Shown: piece after piece, positions 46,314 through 55,357 of the stretch
Layout: every line of letters begins with the position of its first letter
Numbering within the stretch: position 1 is the first letter of the stretch
Source: Gelidibacter gilvus
GTDB taxonomy: Bacteria > Bacteroidota > Bacteroidia > Flavobacteriales > Flavobacteriaceae
Assembly (NCBI RefSeq): GCF_004115975.1
Contig: NZ_SDDZ01000002.1
Location: 372,001 to 436,000, forward strand
DNA length: 64,000 nucleotides
Direction: 5' to 3'
Notes under the pieces: generated by a model
Told to the model about the DNA's origin: nothing
What the model saw: only the letters and a program-made list of their open reading frames with translations
Databases searched by the model: none
Made by a program: the position numbers and the translations under genes

Positions 46314-46607
46314 TTAAGAGCTTAAATGTGAATGAAGAAGATCGTTTAAAGCGGTTAATCTATTGGTGACATCTTCACTAACATTGTCTGTATCTATCAT
46401 TTTTTGTTCCACTTGGGAAGCAAACTGCAAGGCACACATGGCCAAAACATCTTGTTTGTCCCTAACGGAATAATTTTGCTCAAATTGACTGATCATAGAT
46501 TCAATTTTCTTTGCGGCTTTTCTCAATCCTTCTTCCTGTCCAGGTGCAATTGTCAATGGATACACTCTGTTAGCTATGGAAAGCTTAATTTTTAGCTGTT
46601 CTGACAT
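46314..46607 (-). CDS. zapA: Cell division protein ZapA
   Basis: 97 residues. The ZapA fold opens KIKLSIANRVYPLTIAPGQE and continues with LRKAAKKIESMISQFEQNY, VRDKQDVLAMCALQFAS and a C-terminal helix. ZapA bundles FtsZ filaments at the division site. It starts 17 bases after the coiled-coil gene, in one unit with it. The stop codon lies about 25 bases before the start of the predicted 6S RNA, so that RNA may be cut from, or read through with, the zapA message. Confidence 0.92.
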   Translation of the reverse strand: MSEQLKIKLSIANRVYPLTIAPGQEEGLRKAAKKIESMISQFEQNYSVRDKQDVLAMCALQFASQVEQKMIDTDNVSEDVTNRLTALNDLLHSHLSS

Positions 46608-46624
46608 TAAATCCTATACTTACA

Positions 46625-46915
46625 TTATTGAGATAATTGTGCTATACAATGATCTATATCTTTTATTAATGTATTTATTTTGAGCTTTGTCTCTCGTTTG
46701 TTTTCATCACTGCCCAGCATCGAATTCGCAATTTTGAGGGCTTCATATTTTTCAATCCAAGAGCTTAACTCCTCTTGTTGCTGAATAATTTTATGTTGAT
46801 AAATGGCCAATTCTTCAGAAAGCTTCGCATTGGTTTGTTTCAAAACCTCTTGTTTATGCAAAACTTTGCTGATTTTATTCTCTAATGAATCAACAATATC
46901 CTCAACTTTACTCAT
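46625..46915 (-). CDS. Coiled-coil protein upstream of zapA
   Basis: 96 residues, almost wholly helical with heptad spacing (VEDIVDSLENKISKVLHKQE, LSEELAIYQHKIIQQQEEL). No signal or membrane segment. Size, composition and the position ahead of zapA resemble ZapB, which links ZapA to the nucleoid in enterobacteria. Sequence identity to ZapB cannot be judged by eye, so the role as a division partner is inferred. Confidence 0.78.
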   Translation of the reverse strand: MSKVEDIVDSLENKISKVLHKQEVLKQTNAKLSEELAIYQHKIIQQQEELSSWIEKYEALKIANSMLGSDENKRETKLKINTLIKDIDHCIAQLSQ

Positions 46916-47121
46916 TTACAAATTTCAATACTGATGAAACAAAGTTAACATACATAAACAAAAATCACAATTGTTTTATCATAAATTTTTAAAAAATAAG
47001 TTCTGAGTGACATAAAGCGGTCTAAGTACTTCAAATTCATTGGACTCTAGAAATCAAAACTACGAATCCAGAGTTATCATTAGACGTTTATTGATTAAAC
47101 TAAACTGCTTATTAAACTTGT

Positions 47122-47157
47122 CACTTTAAGTATCCATAACTTTAGGCACTTTAAGTA
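47122..47157 (+). repeat. Paired 11-bp direct repeats upstream of M23 gene
   Basis: CACTTTAAGTA occurs at 47122-47132 and 47147-47157, 25 bases apart start to start, 34-69 bases before the ATG of the peptidase gene. The spacing is near two and a half helical turns. Confidence 0.4.
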
Positions 47158-47190
47158 CTTTTTAATATTTTTAGCCTTTCAAATATAGCT

Positions 47191-48879
47191 ATGAAATTTC
47201 TTTTTATTCCCCTATTTCTAACCACTTTTGCTTTTTCACAAGTGGAATATCCAACTGATTATTTTAGAAGTCCGTTAGACATTCCCGTAATTCCTTCCGG
47301 TACTTTTGCAGAATTGCGAACCAATCATTTTCATGCCGGATTGGATATAAAGACCCAACAAAGGGAAGGTCTTAATATATATACCGTTGCTGAAGGATAT
47401 ATAAGTCGTATAAAAGTCTCCCATTATGGATATGGGAAAGTCATCTATATTACCCATCCTAATGGTTATACCAGCGTTTACGGGCATTTATCTAGTTATG
47501 CACCCATTATTGAAGCTTATGTCAAAGCGAAACAATACGAGCAAGAATCTTATGAAGTTGAGATGTTTCCTGCAGTGGATGAATTGAAAGTGAAAACGGA
47601 TGAAATTATTGCCTACTCTGGTAACACAGGCAGTTCTGGCGGTCCGCATTTGCATTTTGAAATCCGAGACCAACAAGAGCGCACCATCAATCCCTTACTT
47701 TTTGGTTTAGAAGTACAGGATAAGAAATCTCCTTTTGTTTCTGGTGTTTATGCCTACACCAAAGATGATAATTCCTTTGTGAATGGTAGAACGGGGCGAG
47801 TAGAACTACGTCTCATCCCCAATAAAAACAAAGACTATAATGTAGAGAGTATCAATGCGTATGGTAACATCGGATTTGGTGTGATCAGTTATGACCAACA
47901 AGATTTAGCGGTCAATCAAAATGGCATCAATGGGCTGCAGGCTTTTTTCAATGGCCATAAAAAGTTTGAAATGGATTTTAACCGATTCTCATTCAGTGAA
48001 ACGCGACATATCAACAGATTTCTTGATTATGAATTGTACAAAACCAAAAGAAGTAGAATCCAAAAACTGTTTGTTGAAAAAGGGAATGTGCTAAGCCTCT
48101 ACAAAGAACTCGATAATGATGGCTATGTTAAAATTGCAGACAGCACCGCCTCAGTTTACAAAATCAGGATTACAGATTTTCATGGCAACGAATCTTGGGT
48201 AACCATTCCCATCAATGGAAAGAAAATGTCAAAAACGCCGGTTTCCATTGACACCAAATCCAAAACTTATATTTTTGCAGAGCAGCCTACCAATTTAAAT
48301 GAAAAGAATGTGAACGTCTTTATTCCTGCGAACAGCTTTTATGACGATGCATTTATTGATTTTAAGGTAAGTAATGACACTATATATCTCCATAAAGATA
48401 TCATCCCACTTCAAAAAAACGTGACTTTACAATATGATGTCAGCAATTATAAAGATTCAGAAATAGACAAGCTCTACATTGCAGAACTAATTGGCAACAA
48501 AAGATATCCAAGTTATCTCAATACAAAACGCGGAGATAATAAAACATTAACAGCATCTTCAAATGCATTGGGCACATACGCCTTGGTTATGGATACCCAA
48601 GGTCCAAGAATCTCTGCGGTCAATTTTCAGGATAAGAAATGGCTAAGCAATTACCGCTATCTTAAATTCAAAATCACCGATGATCTTTCAGGAATCAGTA
48701 ATTACAGAGCCACCATTAACGGCAAATGGATTTTAATGGAATATGAATATAAAACCAATACCTTGACATTTGATTTTAATGATAATGTGGTTAACGATAC
48801 TGAAAACGAATTGAAACTCGTTGTGACTGATAATGTTGGAAATAGTTCTACATTTGAAGCAACGTTTTTTAGAAAATAA
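47191..48879 (+). CDS. M23-family peptidase (LytM/DD-endopeptidase type)
   Basis: 562 residues. A signal peptide (cleaved after FAFSQ) precedes a LytM domain at about residues 45-165 with the zinc site HAGLD and the catalytic HLHFEIR, plus YGHLSSY. All key residues are intact. The remaining 390 residues are beta-rich with Ig-like pieces (GISNYRATINGKW, ELKLVVTDNVGNSS). M23 enzymes cut peptidoglycan crosslinks or act as scaffolds. The TonB-dependent receptor gene starts 13 bases after it, so both are probably cotranscribed. Confidence 0.92.
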   Translation: MKFLFIPLFLTTFAFSQVEYPTDYFRSPLDIPVIPSGTFAELRTNHFHAGLDIKTQQREGLNIYTVAEGYISRIKVSHYGYGKVIYITHPNGYTSVYGHLSSYAPIIEAYVKAKQYEQESYEVEMFPAVDELKVKTDEIIAYSGNTGSSGGPHLHFEIRDQQERTINPLLFGLEVQDKKSPFVSGVYAYTKDDNSFVNGRTGRVELRLIPNKNKDYNVESINAYGNIGFGVISYDQQDLAVNQNGINGLQAFFNGHKKFEMDFNRFSFSETRHINRFLDYELYKTKRSRIQKLFVEKGNVLSLYKELDNDGYVKIADSTASVYKIRITDFHGNESWVTIPINGKKMSKTPVSIDTKSKTYIFAEQPTNLNEKNVNVFIPANSFYDDAFIDFKVSNDTIYLHKDIIPLQKNVTLQYDVSNYKDSEIDKLYIAELIGNKRYPSYLNTKRGDNKTLTASSNALGTYALVMDTQGPRISAVNFQDKKWLSNYRYLKFKITDDLSGISNYRATINGKWILMEYEYKTNTLTFDFNDNVVNDTENELKLVVTDNVGNSSTFEATFFRK

Positions 48880-48891
48880 AACACCAACCAT

Positions 48892-51354
48892 TTGAAACCA
48901 TATGTTCACCTTTTGCGCTTCATTTTTGCGATCTTGCCTTTTCTGGGATGGTCTCAAACCGCTACTATTAAAGGAATTATTTTGGATGATGCCAACATCC
49001 CTATTTCCAATGTCAGTATTAAAACTGGCGAGATAGGAACAACAACAAATGAAAACGGTTTTTACGAACTGAAAGTTCCAATCCATATGGATATTTCCGT
49101 TGAATTCACACACATTTCCCACAAACGTGTTGTTGCAAAATTCAATCTTAAAAATGGGCAGACCATAGAATTCAATCCGGTGATGAGCATTAATGTCGAA
49201 CAAATTGCAACGGTGGTCATTCATGGCAATCAGCGACAATCTGTAGATGGTGTGACCACCATTCCTCCTGCCCTGATCCGTACCATTAAAGGCGCGCAAC
49301 CAGGGGTAGAAAATATTTTAAAAACCTTGCCAGGTGTCAATATTTCCAACGAATTAAGTACACAATATTCAGTAAGAGGTGGCAATTTTGATGAGAACTT
49401 GGTTTATGTCAACGAAATTGAAGTTTACAGACCATTTTTAGTACGATCAGGACAACAAGAAGGATTGAGTTTTGTGAATACGGATCTGGTACAAAACGTC
49501 GATTTTTCAGCTGGTGGATTTCAAGCGAAGTATGGTGATAAACTGTCATCGGTTCTTGACATCACCTATAGAAACCCAATAAAATTTGGCATCAACACCG
49601 ATATCTCATTATTAGGCGGTAGTCTTTCTGTGGAAGCGGTATCAAAAGACTCTAAGTTATCAGGGATAATTGGTTTACGCTACAGAGACAATAGCCTAGT
49701 GCTAAACTCATTAGAAACTGAAGGCATTGTAAAGCCAGTTTTTGCAGATGTCCAAACCTATTTGACCTATAAGTTTACGGATAAGTTCCATGTCAATTTC
49801 TTAGGAAACATCTCGAGCAACAAATACAATTTCCAACCACAAAACAGGCAGACCAACTTTGGAACAATAGCAAATCCGATGGCTCTGATCGTGTATTATG
49901 AAGGTCAGGAGAAGGATGCCTACAACACCTATTTTGGAGCGTTTAAAGCGAATTACTTTGCGAGCGAAGACTTGACCTTAAAACTAATTGCGTCCACCTA
50001 CCATACCACAGAAGAGGAATATTTTGACATTTTGGCCCAATACCGTTTGGGAGAAGTGAACAGTAATATTGGCGATGAAAATTTAGGTGAAGTTGAATTT
50101 AGTGAAGGTATTGGCTCACAACTCACCCACGCCAGAAATGATTTGGACGCCCTAATTACTACCATTGAACATAAGGGCGATTATCAACTGGACGATAATA
50201 TTTTTGAATGGTCTTTAAAATATACCCATGAAGATGTCAGGGACCGTTTAGTGGAATGGGAAGTGATTGATTCTGCGGGATTTTCCATTAATCCGCCAAA
50301 AACGGGTGTTTTTAACGAACAACCTTACCAACCCTACCAAGGACCATTAGTCGCTTTTCAAAATATAAGAGCTACCAATTATGTTCAAATTGACCGCTTT
50401 CAAGCGTATGCACAATGGAGCAAACGTTCAGAATTGGGCAATCATGAAGTGTTTTATAATTTTGGTGTGAGAGCCCACAATTGGACGGTCAACGGCACTG
50501 GTATTGAAAGTAAAACACAAACAGTTTTTAGTCCGAGAGCACAATTTGCCATCAAACCTGATTGGAATAAAGACATGCTTTTTAGACTTGCCGGTGGCGT
50601 GTATTACCAACCTCCTTTTTATAGAGAACTCAGGGATTCTTCTGGTGTCGTTAGACCAGATGTGAAGGCCCAAAAATCAGTGCATCTTGTTTTGGGCAAT
50701 GAATACAGTTTTAAAATGTGGGACCGACCTTTCAAACTGGTTTCTGAAGCTTATTATAAACATATGACCGATGTTAATCCGTACACTTTGGAAAATGTGC
50801 GAATTAGATATCGTGCCATCAATAATGCCAAAGCCTATGCTTACGGTGTGGATTTGAGATTGAATGGCGAGTTTGTTCCTGGTACTGAATCTTGGTTCAG
50901 TTTTGGTTATTTAAAAACTGAAGAGAATATTGAAGATCGCGGTTATATTGCCAGGCCAACTGACCAGCGTCTAAAATTTGGAGTTTTGTTTCAAGATTAT
51001 GTGCCCAACATCCCTGAGTTAAAAGTTTACTTGAATCTGGTTTACAACACTGGTGTTCCGGGAGGTTCTCCAAGTTATGCGGATCCTTACGAATATCAAA
51101 ACAGATTGCGTGATTATAAGCGTGCCGATGTCGGTTTTTCTTATGTCATCGTGGATGGGAACAAAACCTATAATGCCAAGTGGAAAAACGCCTTTAAAGA
51201 GTTGACAGTTGGTGTGGAACTCTTTAATATGTTTGATGTTCAAAACTCAATAACCAATACTTGGGTAAGAGACGTGTATAGCAAACGTCAATATGCTATT
51301 CCAAACTATTTGAGTCCGCGGGTGTTTAATGTGCGGATTTCTATGAGGTTTTAA
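48892..51354 (+). CDS. TonB-dependent outer-membrane receptor
   Basis: 820 residues starting at a TTG; no ATG occurs before residue 64. A signal peptide (cleaved near GWSQ) is followed by a carboxypeptidase-regulatory-like domain (about 25-105, with ATIKGIILDDANIPISNVSI), a plug domain (about 115-230, with VENILKTLPGVNISNELSTQ and YSVRGGNFDENLVYVN) and a 22-strand barrel ending RVFNVRISMRF. Such proteins import large substrates with energy from TonB. No SusD-like gene follows, so this is not a SusCD pair. Substrate unknown. Confidence 0.93.
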   Translation: MKPYVHLLRFIFAILPFLGWSQTATIKGIILDDANIPISNVSIKTGEIGTTTNENGFYELKVPIHMDISVEFTHISHKRVVAKFNLKNGQTIEFNPVMSINVEQIATVVIHGNQRQSVDGVTTIPPALIRTIKGAQPGVENILKTLPGVNISNELSTQYSVRGGNFDENLVYVNEIEVYRPFLVRSGQQEGLSFVNTDLVQNVDFSAGGFQAKYGDKLSSVLDITYRNPIKFGINTDISLLGGSLSVEAVSKDSKLSGIIGLRYRDNSLVLNSLETEGIVKPVFADVQTYLTYKFTDKFHVNFLGNISSNKYNFQPQNRQTNFGTIANPMALIVYYEGQEKDAYNTYFGAFKANYFASEDLTLKLIASTYHTTEEEYFDILAQYRLGEVNSNIGDENLGEVEFSEGIGSQLTHARNDLDALITTIEHKGDYQLDDNIFEWSLKYTHEDVRDRLVEWEVIDSAGFSINPPKTGVFNEQPYQPYQGPLVAFQNIRATNYVQIDRFQAYAQWSKRSELGNHEVFYNFGVRAHNWTVNGTGIESKTQTVFSPRAQFAIKPDWNKDMLFRLAGGVYYQPPFYRELRDSSGVVRPDVKAQKSVHLVLGNEYSFKMWDRPFKLVSEAYYKHMTDVNPYTLENVRIRYRAINNAKAYAYGVDLRLNGEFVPGTESWFSFGYLKTEENIEDRGYIARPTDQRLKFGVLFQDYVPNIPELKVYLNLVYNTGVPGGSPSYADPYEYQNRLRDYKRADVGFSYVIVDGNKTYNAKWKNAFKELTVGVELFNMFDVQNSITNTWVRDVYSKRQYAIPNYLSPRVFNVRISMRF

Positions 51355-51625
51355 GGTTATATTTATCTCGAAGAGTCGCAGAGTTTATTAACAAAGCGAT
51401 AGATGATCAATTTTAAGAAAATTTAAATTGCAATCAATAAGCACCAAAACCCAACCATGAGACTTATATAAATTGATAGACAAGTATTTTTTTCTCGCAG
51501 TGGCGCAGAGCTGTTGAAATCTTTATTTTTTAGACCGAACCCAAATTGAATTCAAAATGAAATCAGTGAGTACCTGGTATAATCAGTGTTACCTGCCCGT
51601 CCGTATAGGCGGGTCTGCGTTCTAA
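51355..51625. other. Intergenic region with second dispersed repeat
   Basis: No gene. It carries copy 2 of the composite repeat (51493-51622) and another GAGTCGCAGAG-type fragment near 51368-51384. Confidence 0.55.
51493..51622 (-). repeat. Two-part dispersed intergenic repeat, copy 2
   Basis: Read on the minus strand, block A (51622-51559) starts GAACGCAGACCCGCCTATAC and holds two CACTGATT units; block B (51511-51493) reads GCTCTGCGCCACTGCGAGA. Order and spacing match copy 1 at 19876-20033, which lies on the opposite strand. Confidence 0.7.
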
Positions 51626-52255
51626 TTAACGGTCCGTTTTTCGCAACCATCCCAAGACACTGGAATCGCCAACAGTCCATTTGTCGTTTTTTAAGCGTAG
51701 TTTAAAATCTTCTCTAGAATCTTTCCCAACGTTTTGTTGTACTACCTCAATGGAGTTTTTGTTCACTTTTGAAATGATAGCCACATGCCCATAGGAATTC
51801 AAAATATTGCCTTTAAATATAATCAGATCATTTACTTCTGGTTTTAATTGGCTTCCATTGGTAAACTGAACCAAGTTTCGATCCTTATTTTTTTGATTAT
51901 CCTTTAAAGCCGGATTGAAAAAATCTTTCGCATGACCATAACTATTGGGCATTTTATGATTTAAATAATCGTAATAATAACGTTTTACAAATTCAACACA
52001 TTGCCATTTTAAGCCCAGATTATAACCATCTTTAGTTAAGTTTCTGCCAGAAACGTTGTTCATGCTTTTATTGTAAAACACATAAACATCATTAAACACA
52101 TCCAAGGTATCACCAACTTTTTTTGCATTAAATTTTTTGGGTTTTGGAGCTTCTTGACTTTGTGTTTCGGACAAAATCAATTGGGAAGTGCTTTGTTCTT
52201 TTTTACAGGACATCAACACCAAAAGAACGAGAATATAAGGGCTAATTTTCAACAA
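51626..52255 (-). CDS. CHAP-domain lipoprotein
   Basis: 209 residues. A lipoprotein signal (LVLLVLMSCKKEQS, Cys at about residue 17) is followed by a CHAP domain (about 75-205) with the catalytic Cys in KWQCVEFVKRYYYDY and the His in YGHVAIISKV. CHAP enzymes are amidases or endopeptidases that cut peptidoglycan or glutathionylspermidine. The first 14 bases overlap the end of the cysteine desulfurase gene, so translation is coupled. A relation to peptidoglycan is likely, the exact bond unknown. Confidence 0.85.
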   Translation of the reverse strand: MLKISPYILVLLVLMSCKKEQSTSQLILSETQSQEAPKPKKFNAKKVGDTLDVFNDVYVFYNKSMNNVSGRNLTKDGYNLGLKWQCVEFVKRYYYDYLNHKMPNSYGHAKDFFNPALKDNQKNKDRNLVQFTNGSQLKPEVNDLIIFKGNILNSYGHVAIISKVNKNSIEVVQQNVGKDSREDFKLRLKNDKWTVGDSSVLGWLRKTDR

Positions 52256-53387
52256 ATTCTTTCAAGGTATCAATGACATAATCTACTTCAGCCTTCGTAT
52301 TAAAACTTGAAAATGAAAATCTTACAGAAGGTTTTAGAAGATTTTCAGCATTTAAGATCTCAGAAAGCACGTGCGAATTTTGATTGCTCCCACTTTGACA
52401 AGCAGAGCCTTTAGAACAGGCAATTCCTTTTAAATCCAATTGAAAATGGAGCATCCCGCCTTTTTCAGGAGCAACTGGGAGACAGACATTAATTAAGGTA
52501 TAAGTGCTCTCTTCAGTATTAACGCAATTGCCATTGAAGGTCATTTTTGAAGAAAGACCTTTTAATTGGTCAATGAAATATGTTTTTAATTCTAAAACCT
52601 GTGCCTGTTCTTTTTCTAGATTGGCATAACTCAGTTTTAGAGCTTCTTCCATTCCAACAACATTATGAATGGATTCCGTACCTGCACGATAACCACGCTC
52701 CTGCTCACCTCCAAAAATTGATGCCTTGATACCAGAGCCCTTTCTGATAAAAGCAAAACCAATCCCTTTTGGACCGTGGAACTTATGCGCACTTGCCGCT
52801 ATAAAATCGATGGGAATGGCCTGTAAATCCAATTCATAATGTCCAACAGATTGTACGGTATCACTATGAAATAACGTGTGGTTGGATTTACAAAGTTCCG
52901 CTACCTTTTTAAGGTCTAATTTATTGCCAATTTCATTATTGATATGCATTAAACTCACCAGCTTTTTATTCGGAGACTGCAATAAACGCTCAAGATCAAT
53001 TAAATCGACCATACCGTTTTCAAGTAAATTGACGTAGGAAACGGTCATATCAAATTTCTTTTGAAGATGCTCTACGGTATGTAAAACCGCATGATGCTCC
53101 AATTTACTGGTAATGATTTCAGTAACGCCCAAATCCCTAACAGCACTTTGCAAAACCAAATTATCGGCTTCCGTACCTCCTGCAGTAAATACAATCTCTG
53201 AAGCACTGACATTAAAAAAAGAAGCAATGGTTTTTCTGGAACTTTCCAGTAAAGATTTGGCGGAGCGCCCCATACTATGTGTGGATGATGCATTACCGAA
53301 TTGCGAACGCATAACCTCTGTCATACGCTCAATAACAGCATCACGCATGGGAGTGGTGGCTGCATTGTCAAAATAAACTTGTTTCAT
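52242..53387 (-). CDS. Cysteine desulfurase (NifS/IscS-like)
   Basis: 381 residues, a PLP enzyme of class V. The Lys that binds PLP is in AASAHKFHGPKGIGFAFI (about residue 200), the substrate loop Cys in CSKGSACQSGSNQNS (about residue 327), and FTAGGTEADNLVLQSA near residue 68 binds the cofactor. The enzyme takes sulfur from cysteine for Fe-S clusters or tRNA thiolation. No iscU or suf genes adjoin, and a chromosomal SUF desulfurase may exist elsewhere, so its exact sulfur target is open. The promoter box lies at 53408-53415. Confidence 0.92.
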   Translation of the reverse strand: MKQVYFDNAATTPMRDAVIERMTEVMRSQFGNASSTHSMGRSAKSLLESSRKTIASFFNVSASEIVFTAGGTEADNLVLQSAVRDLGVTEIITSKLEHHAVLHTVEHLQKKFDMTVSYVNLLENGMVDLIDLERLLQSPNKKLVSLMHINNEIGNKLDLKKVAELCKSNHTLFHSDTVQSVGHYELDLQAIPIDFIAASAHKFHGPKGIGFAFIRKGSGIKASIFGGEQERGYRAGTESIHNVVGMEEALKLSYANLEKEQAQVLELKTYFIDQLKGLSSKMTFNGNCVNTEESTYTLINVCLPVAPEKGGMLHFQLDLKGIACSKGSACQSGSNQNSHVLSEILNAENLLKPSVRFSFSSFNTKAEVDYVIDTLKEFVEN

Positions 53388-53407
53388 GATAAAATTCTTT
53401 CGAATCG

Positions 53408-53415
53408 CAAAAATA
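53408..53415 (-). promoter_or_regulatory. -7 box of the cysteine desulfurase gene
   Basis: TATTTTTG on the minus strand, 21 bases upstream of the ATG at 53387. It lies back to back with the plus-strand box at 53467-53474. Confidence 0.5.
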
Positions 53416-53466
53416 CTCCAAATAAAATTATTCCGAAGATGGGACGTTATAAATTCACAAATGCCG

Positions 53467-53474
53467 TATTTTTG
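53467..53474 (+). promoter_or_regulatory. -7 box of the calcium-repeat lipoprotein gene
   Basis: TATTTTTG on the plus strand, 17 bases upstream of the ATG at 53492. The 51 bases between this box and the one at 53408-53415 must hold both upstream elements. Confidence 0.5.
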
Positions 53475-53491
53475 CTACCAAATTGATTGAA

Positions 53492-54409
53492 ATGCAGAAA
53501 ATAATTTACTTCTTAAGTTTATGTTTGTTGGTCACAGCTTGTAACGATGGTGACATCATTGACGTGGAACTGGATTTTGACAGAACCTTATCCATATGTG
53601 ATTTAAGTCCGGGAAATTATTTTTTATATGACACAAAAACAGACCCATCGGAATCTTTAAGCTTGATTTTCCCAAAAAACTCTGCTACGGAACTCATTTT
53701 CAATCCAACCGAAAATAATTACAAAGCCACTTTCCCTATAAATGGTACAAATTCAATCTTCAACTATCGGACCTATGATGGGAAGGCTGAAGATTTACTG
53801 TGCAATATATTACCTGATGCCGCTACCAGAATTCTTAAAGATTATGCCGCAACATCTGGCACAGTAACAACGATAACGACGTTTGTTGATGATGACGGCG
53901 ACGGTATTCCTGCACATATTGAAGATGCTAATTTAGATGGCGATAATAATCCTGCAACAAATCCCACTGATTCTGACGATGATGGCATTCCTGATTACTT
54001 AGATCAAGATGATGATAATGATAATGTCTTGACCAAAGATGAAAAACACAATTACACCGAGGCTGATGGACTGTCAAAAGCACAGGATACGGATGGCGAT
54101 GGTATTCCAGATTATTTAGACGATGACGATGACGGCGATGGTGTTTTAACGCGATTGGAAGACGCAAATATGGATGGCGATCCAAGAAATGATCGTGATC
54201 AAAGTTCTCCTACACCAAGTGTCCCAAGATATCTTGATAAAGAGGCAAAGGATAAATATGACTATCCACACTTCAATAAAAACGTATACAAACGTACAAT
54301 TACTGTCAAGTTTTATATTAACAATGTCAATTTGGACGTGATCAGTTTGACTGAAATTGATTTTGGCACGTACACGTATACCATAGATATTGAAAGTAAA
54401 ATTGAATAG
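53492..54409 (+). CDS. Lipoprotein with thrombospondin-3-like calcium repeats
   Basis: 305 residues from the ATG at 53492, which opens the lipoprotein signal MQKIIYFLSLCLLVTAC (Cys at 17); an in-frame TTG three codons upstream is less likely. Residues about 130-250 hold Asp-rich units DDDGDGIPAHIEDANLDGD, SDDDGIPDYLDQDDDND, DTDGDGIPDYLDDDDDGD, the pattern of calcium-binding type 3 repeats. Ends in a beta-strand region. It probably lies on the outer membrane; function unknown. Divergent from the desulfurase gene. Confidence 0.82.
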   Translation: MQKIIYFLSLCLLVTACNDGDIIDVELDFDRTLSICDLSPGNYFLYDTKTDPSESLSLIFPKNSATELIFNPTENNYKATFPINGTNSIFNYRTYDGKAEDLLCNILPDAATRILKDYAATSGTVTTITTFVDDDGDGIPAHIEDANLDGDNNPATNPTDSDDDGIPDYLDQDDDNDNVLTKDEKHNYTEADGLSKAQDTDGDGIPDYLDDDDDGDGVLTRLEDANMDGDPRNDRDQSSPTPSVPRYLDKEAKDKYDYPHFNKNVYKRTITVKFYINNVNLDVISLTEIDFGTYTYTIDIESKIE

Positions 54410-54482
54410 TGCTATCTGAAATTTTACATTTTACCTATTTCATAATAACCAAATCAGTTCGTATCAAAAATTTCGAGTTTTA

Positions 54483-55034
54483 TTAATTCTGAAAAATATA
54501 GACTTCGGTAGCACCTATACCGTATTTTTTGAAATCGGCATCATAATGTTTGACATTCTCATAGCGGCCAAAAAGTGTTTCCAATTCCATTTTTAGCACG
54601 CCTTCTCCAACGCCATGAATAAAGACAATTTTTTGGATGCGTTTGCTGATGGCAAATTCCAATTGACGTTTTGCGGTATCGAGTTGCAATGTCAACATAT
54701 CATAATTGGATAAGTTCCGCTGGTTCTCCGTTAATTTATGAATATGTAAATCAACTTCCATTGCCGGTTGGTTTCGTTCTTTTGGTTTCACCTTTACAGA
54801 TTTTCGCTTGGTATTCTGCTCTTTTTCTGAAAGTACATCACTAAAGGAATGATCAGAGAAAATACGGGATCTCAAAGAGTCTTTCCCGTCCATTTTCAGC
54901 AATTCATTCTCTTGAAAGTCTAAAAGAAACCCATCATTAGTTTCAATAAAAACCGTTTTACCTTCAATTTTTGAAACCGTTCCAGAAATGGCTTCATCCA
55001 ATACCGTAACCTTATCTCCTACTTTTAAACTCAT
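54483..55034 (-). CDS. Smr-domain protein (MutS2-like C-terminus)
   Basis: 183 residues. An N-terminal SH3-like beta-barrel (SLKVGDKVTVLDEAISGTV and KTVFIETNDGFLLDF, about 1-45) precedes a charged linker and a C-terminal Smr domain (about 92-183) with DLHIHKL and the loop FIHGVGEGVLKMEL. Smr domains cut DNA or RNA, and in MutS2 act on recombination structures or stalled ribosomes. This stand-alone form is common in Bacteroidota. Its stop is followed downstream by the sequence leading to the convergent gene at 53492. Confidence 0.87.
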   Translation of the reverse strand: MSLKVGDKVTVLDEAISGTVSKIEGKTVFIETNDGFLLDFQENELLKMDGKDSLRSRIFSDHSFSDVLSEKEQNTKRKSVKVKPKERNQPAMEVDLHIHKLTENQRNLSNYDMLTLQLDTAKRQLEFAISKRIQKIVFIHGVGEGVLKMELETLFGRYENVKHYDADFKKYGIGATEVYIFQN

Positions 55035-55036
55035 AG

Positions 55037-55234
55037 CTATTCGTCTTTATTAGAAGGTGATTCTTGATCATTTTTACTAGGAATATTTTTAGATATCCGA
55101 TACACACCAATCATCAAAATCACGATTCCTCCAATAAGAAGATATTGATTTTGATCCACTCCAGCTTTGGCGTAAATGGCGATCAATCCGCCAACAATTA
55201 TTAATAAAAGGTTAAGTACTCTTGACATGCTCAT
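55037..55234 (-). CDS. Small two-segment membrane protein
   Basis: 65 residues from the ATG at 55234 (MSMSRVLNLLLIIVGGLIAI); the frame extends 13 codons further, but that stretch is unlike a membrane protein start. Two membrane segments (about 5-22 and 30-48) and a hydrophilic tail with KNDQESPSNKDE. It ends 2 bases before the Smr gene, so both are one unit. I recognise no family. Confidence 0.7.
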   Translation of the reverse strand: MSMSRVLNLLLIIVGGLIAIYAKAGVDQNQYLLIGGIVILMIGVYRISKNIPSKNDQESPSNKDE

Positions 55235-55346
55235 AGGTTGATTTTTTATACAAGGAAAAACGAAATTAATCAATTAGAATCAAAATAGCATTGGTTTATT
55301 GCAAATCTAAGGTCAAATGTTTTATGAAATAATTCCTTTCTTTTTA

Positions 55347-55354
55347 TACATTTG
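55347..55354 (+). promoter_or_regulatory. -7 box directly before the DUF2752 gene
   Basis: TACATTTG fits TAnnTTTG and ends 3 bases before the ATG at 55358. If it is used, either the message has no leader or translation starts at Met13. Confidence 0.4.
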
Positions 55355-55357
55355 CGA

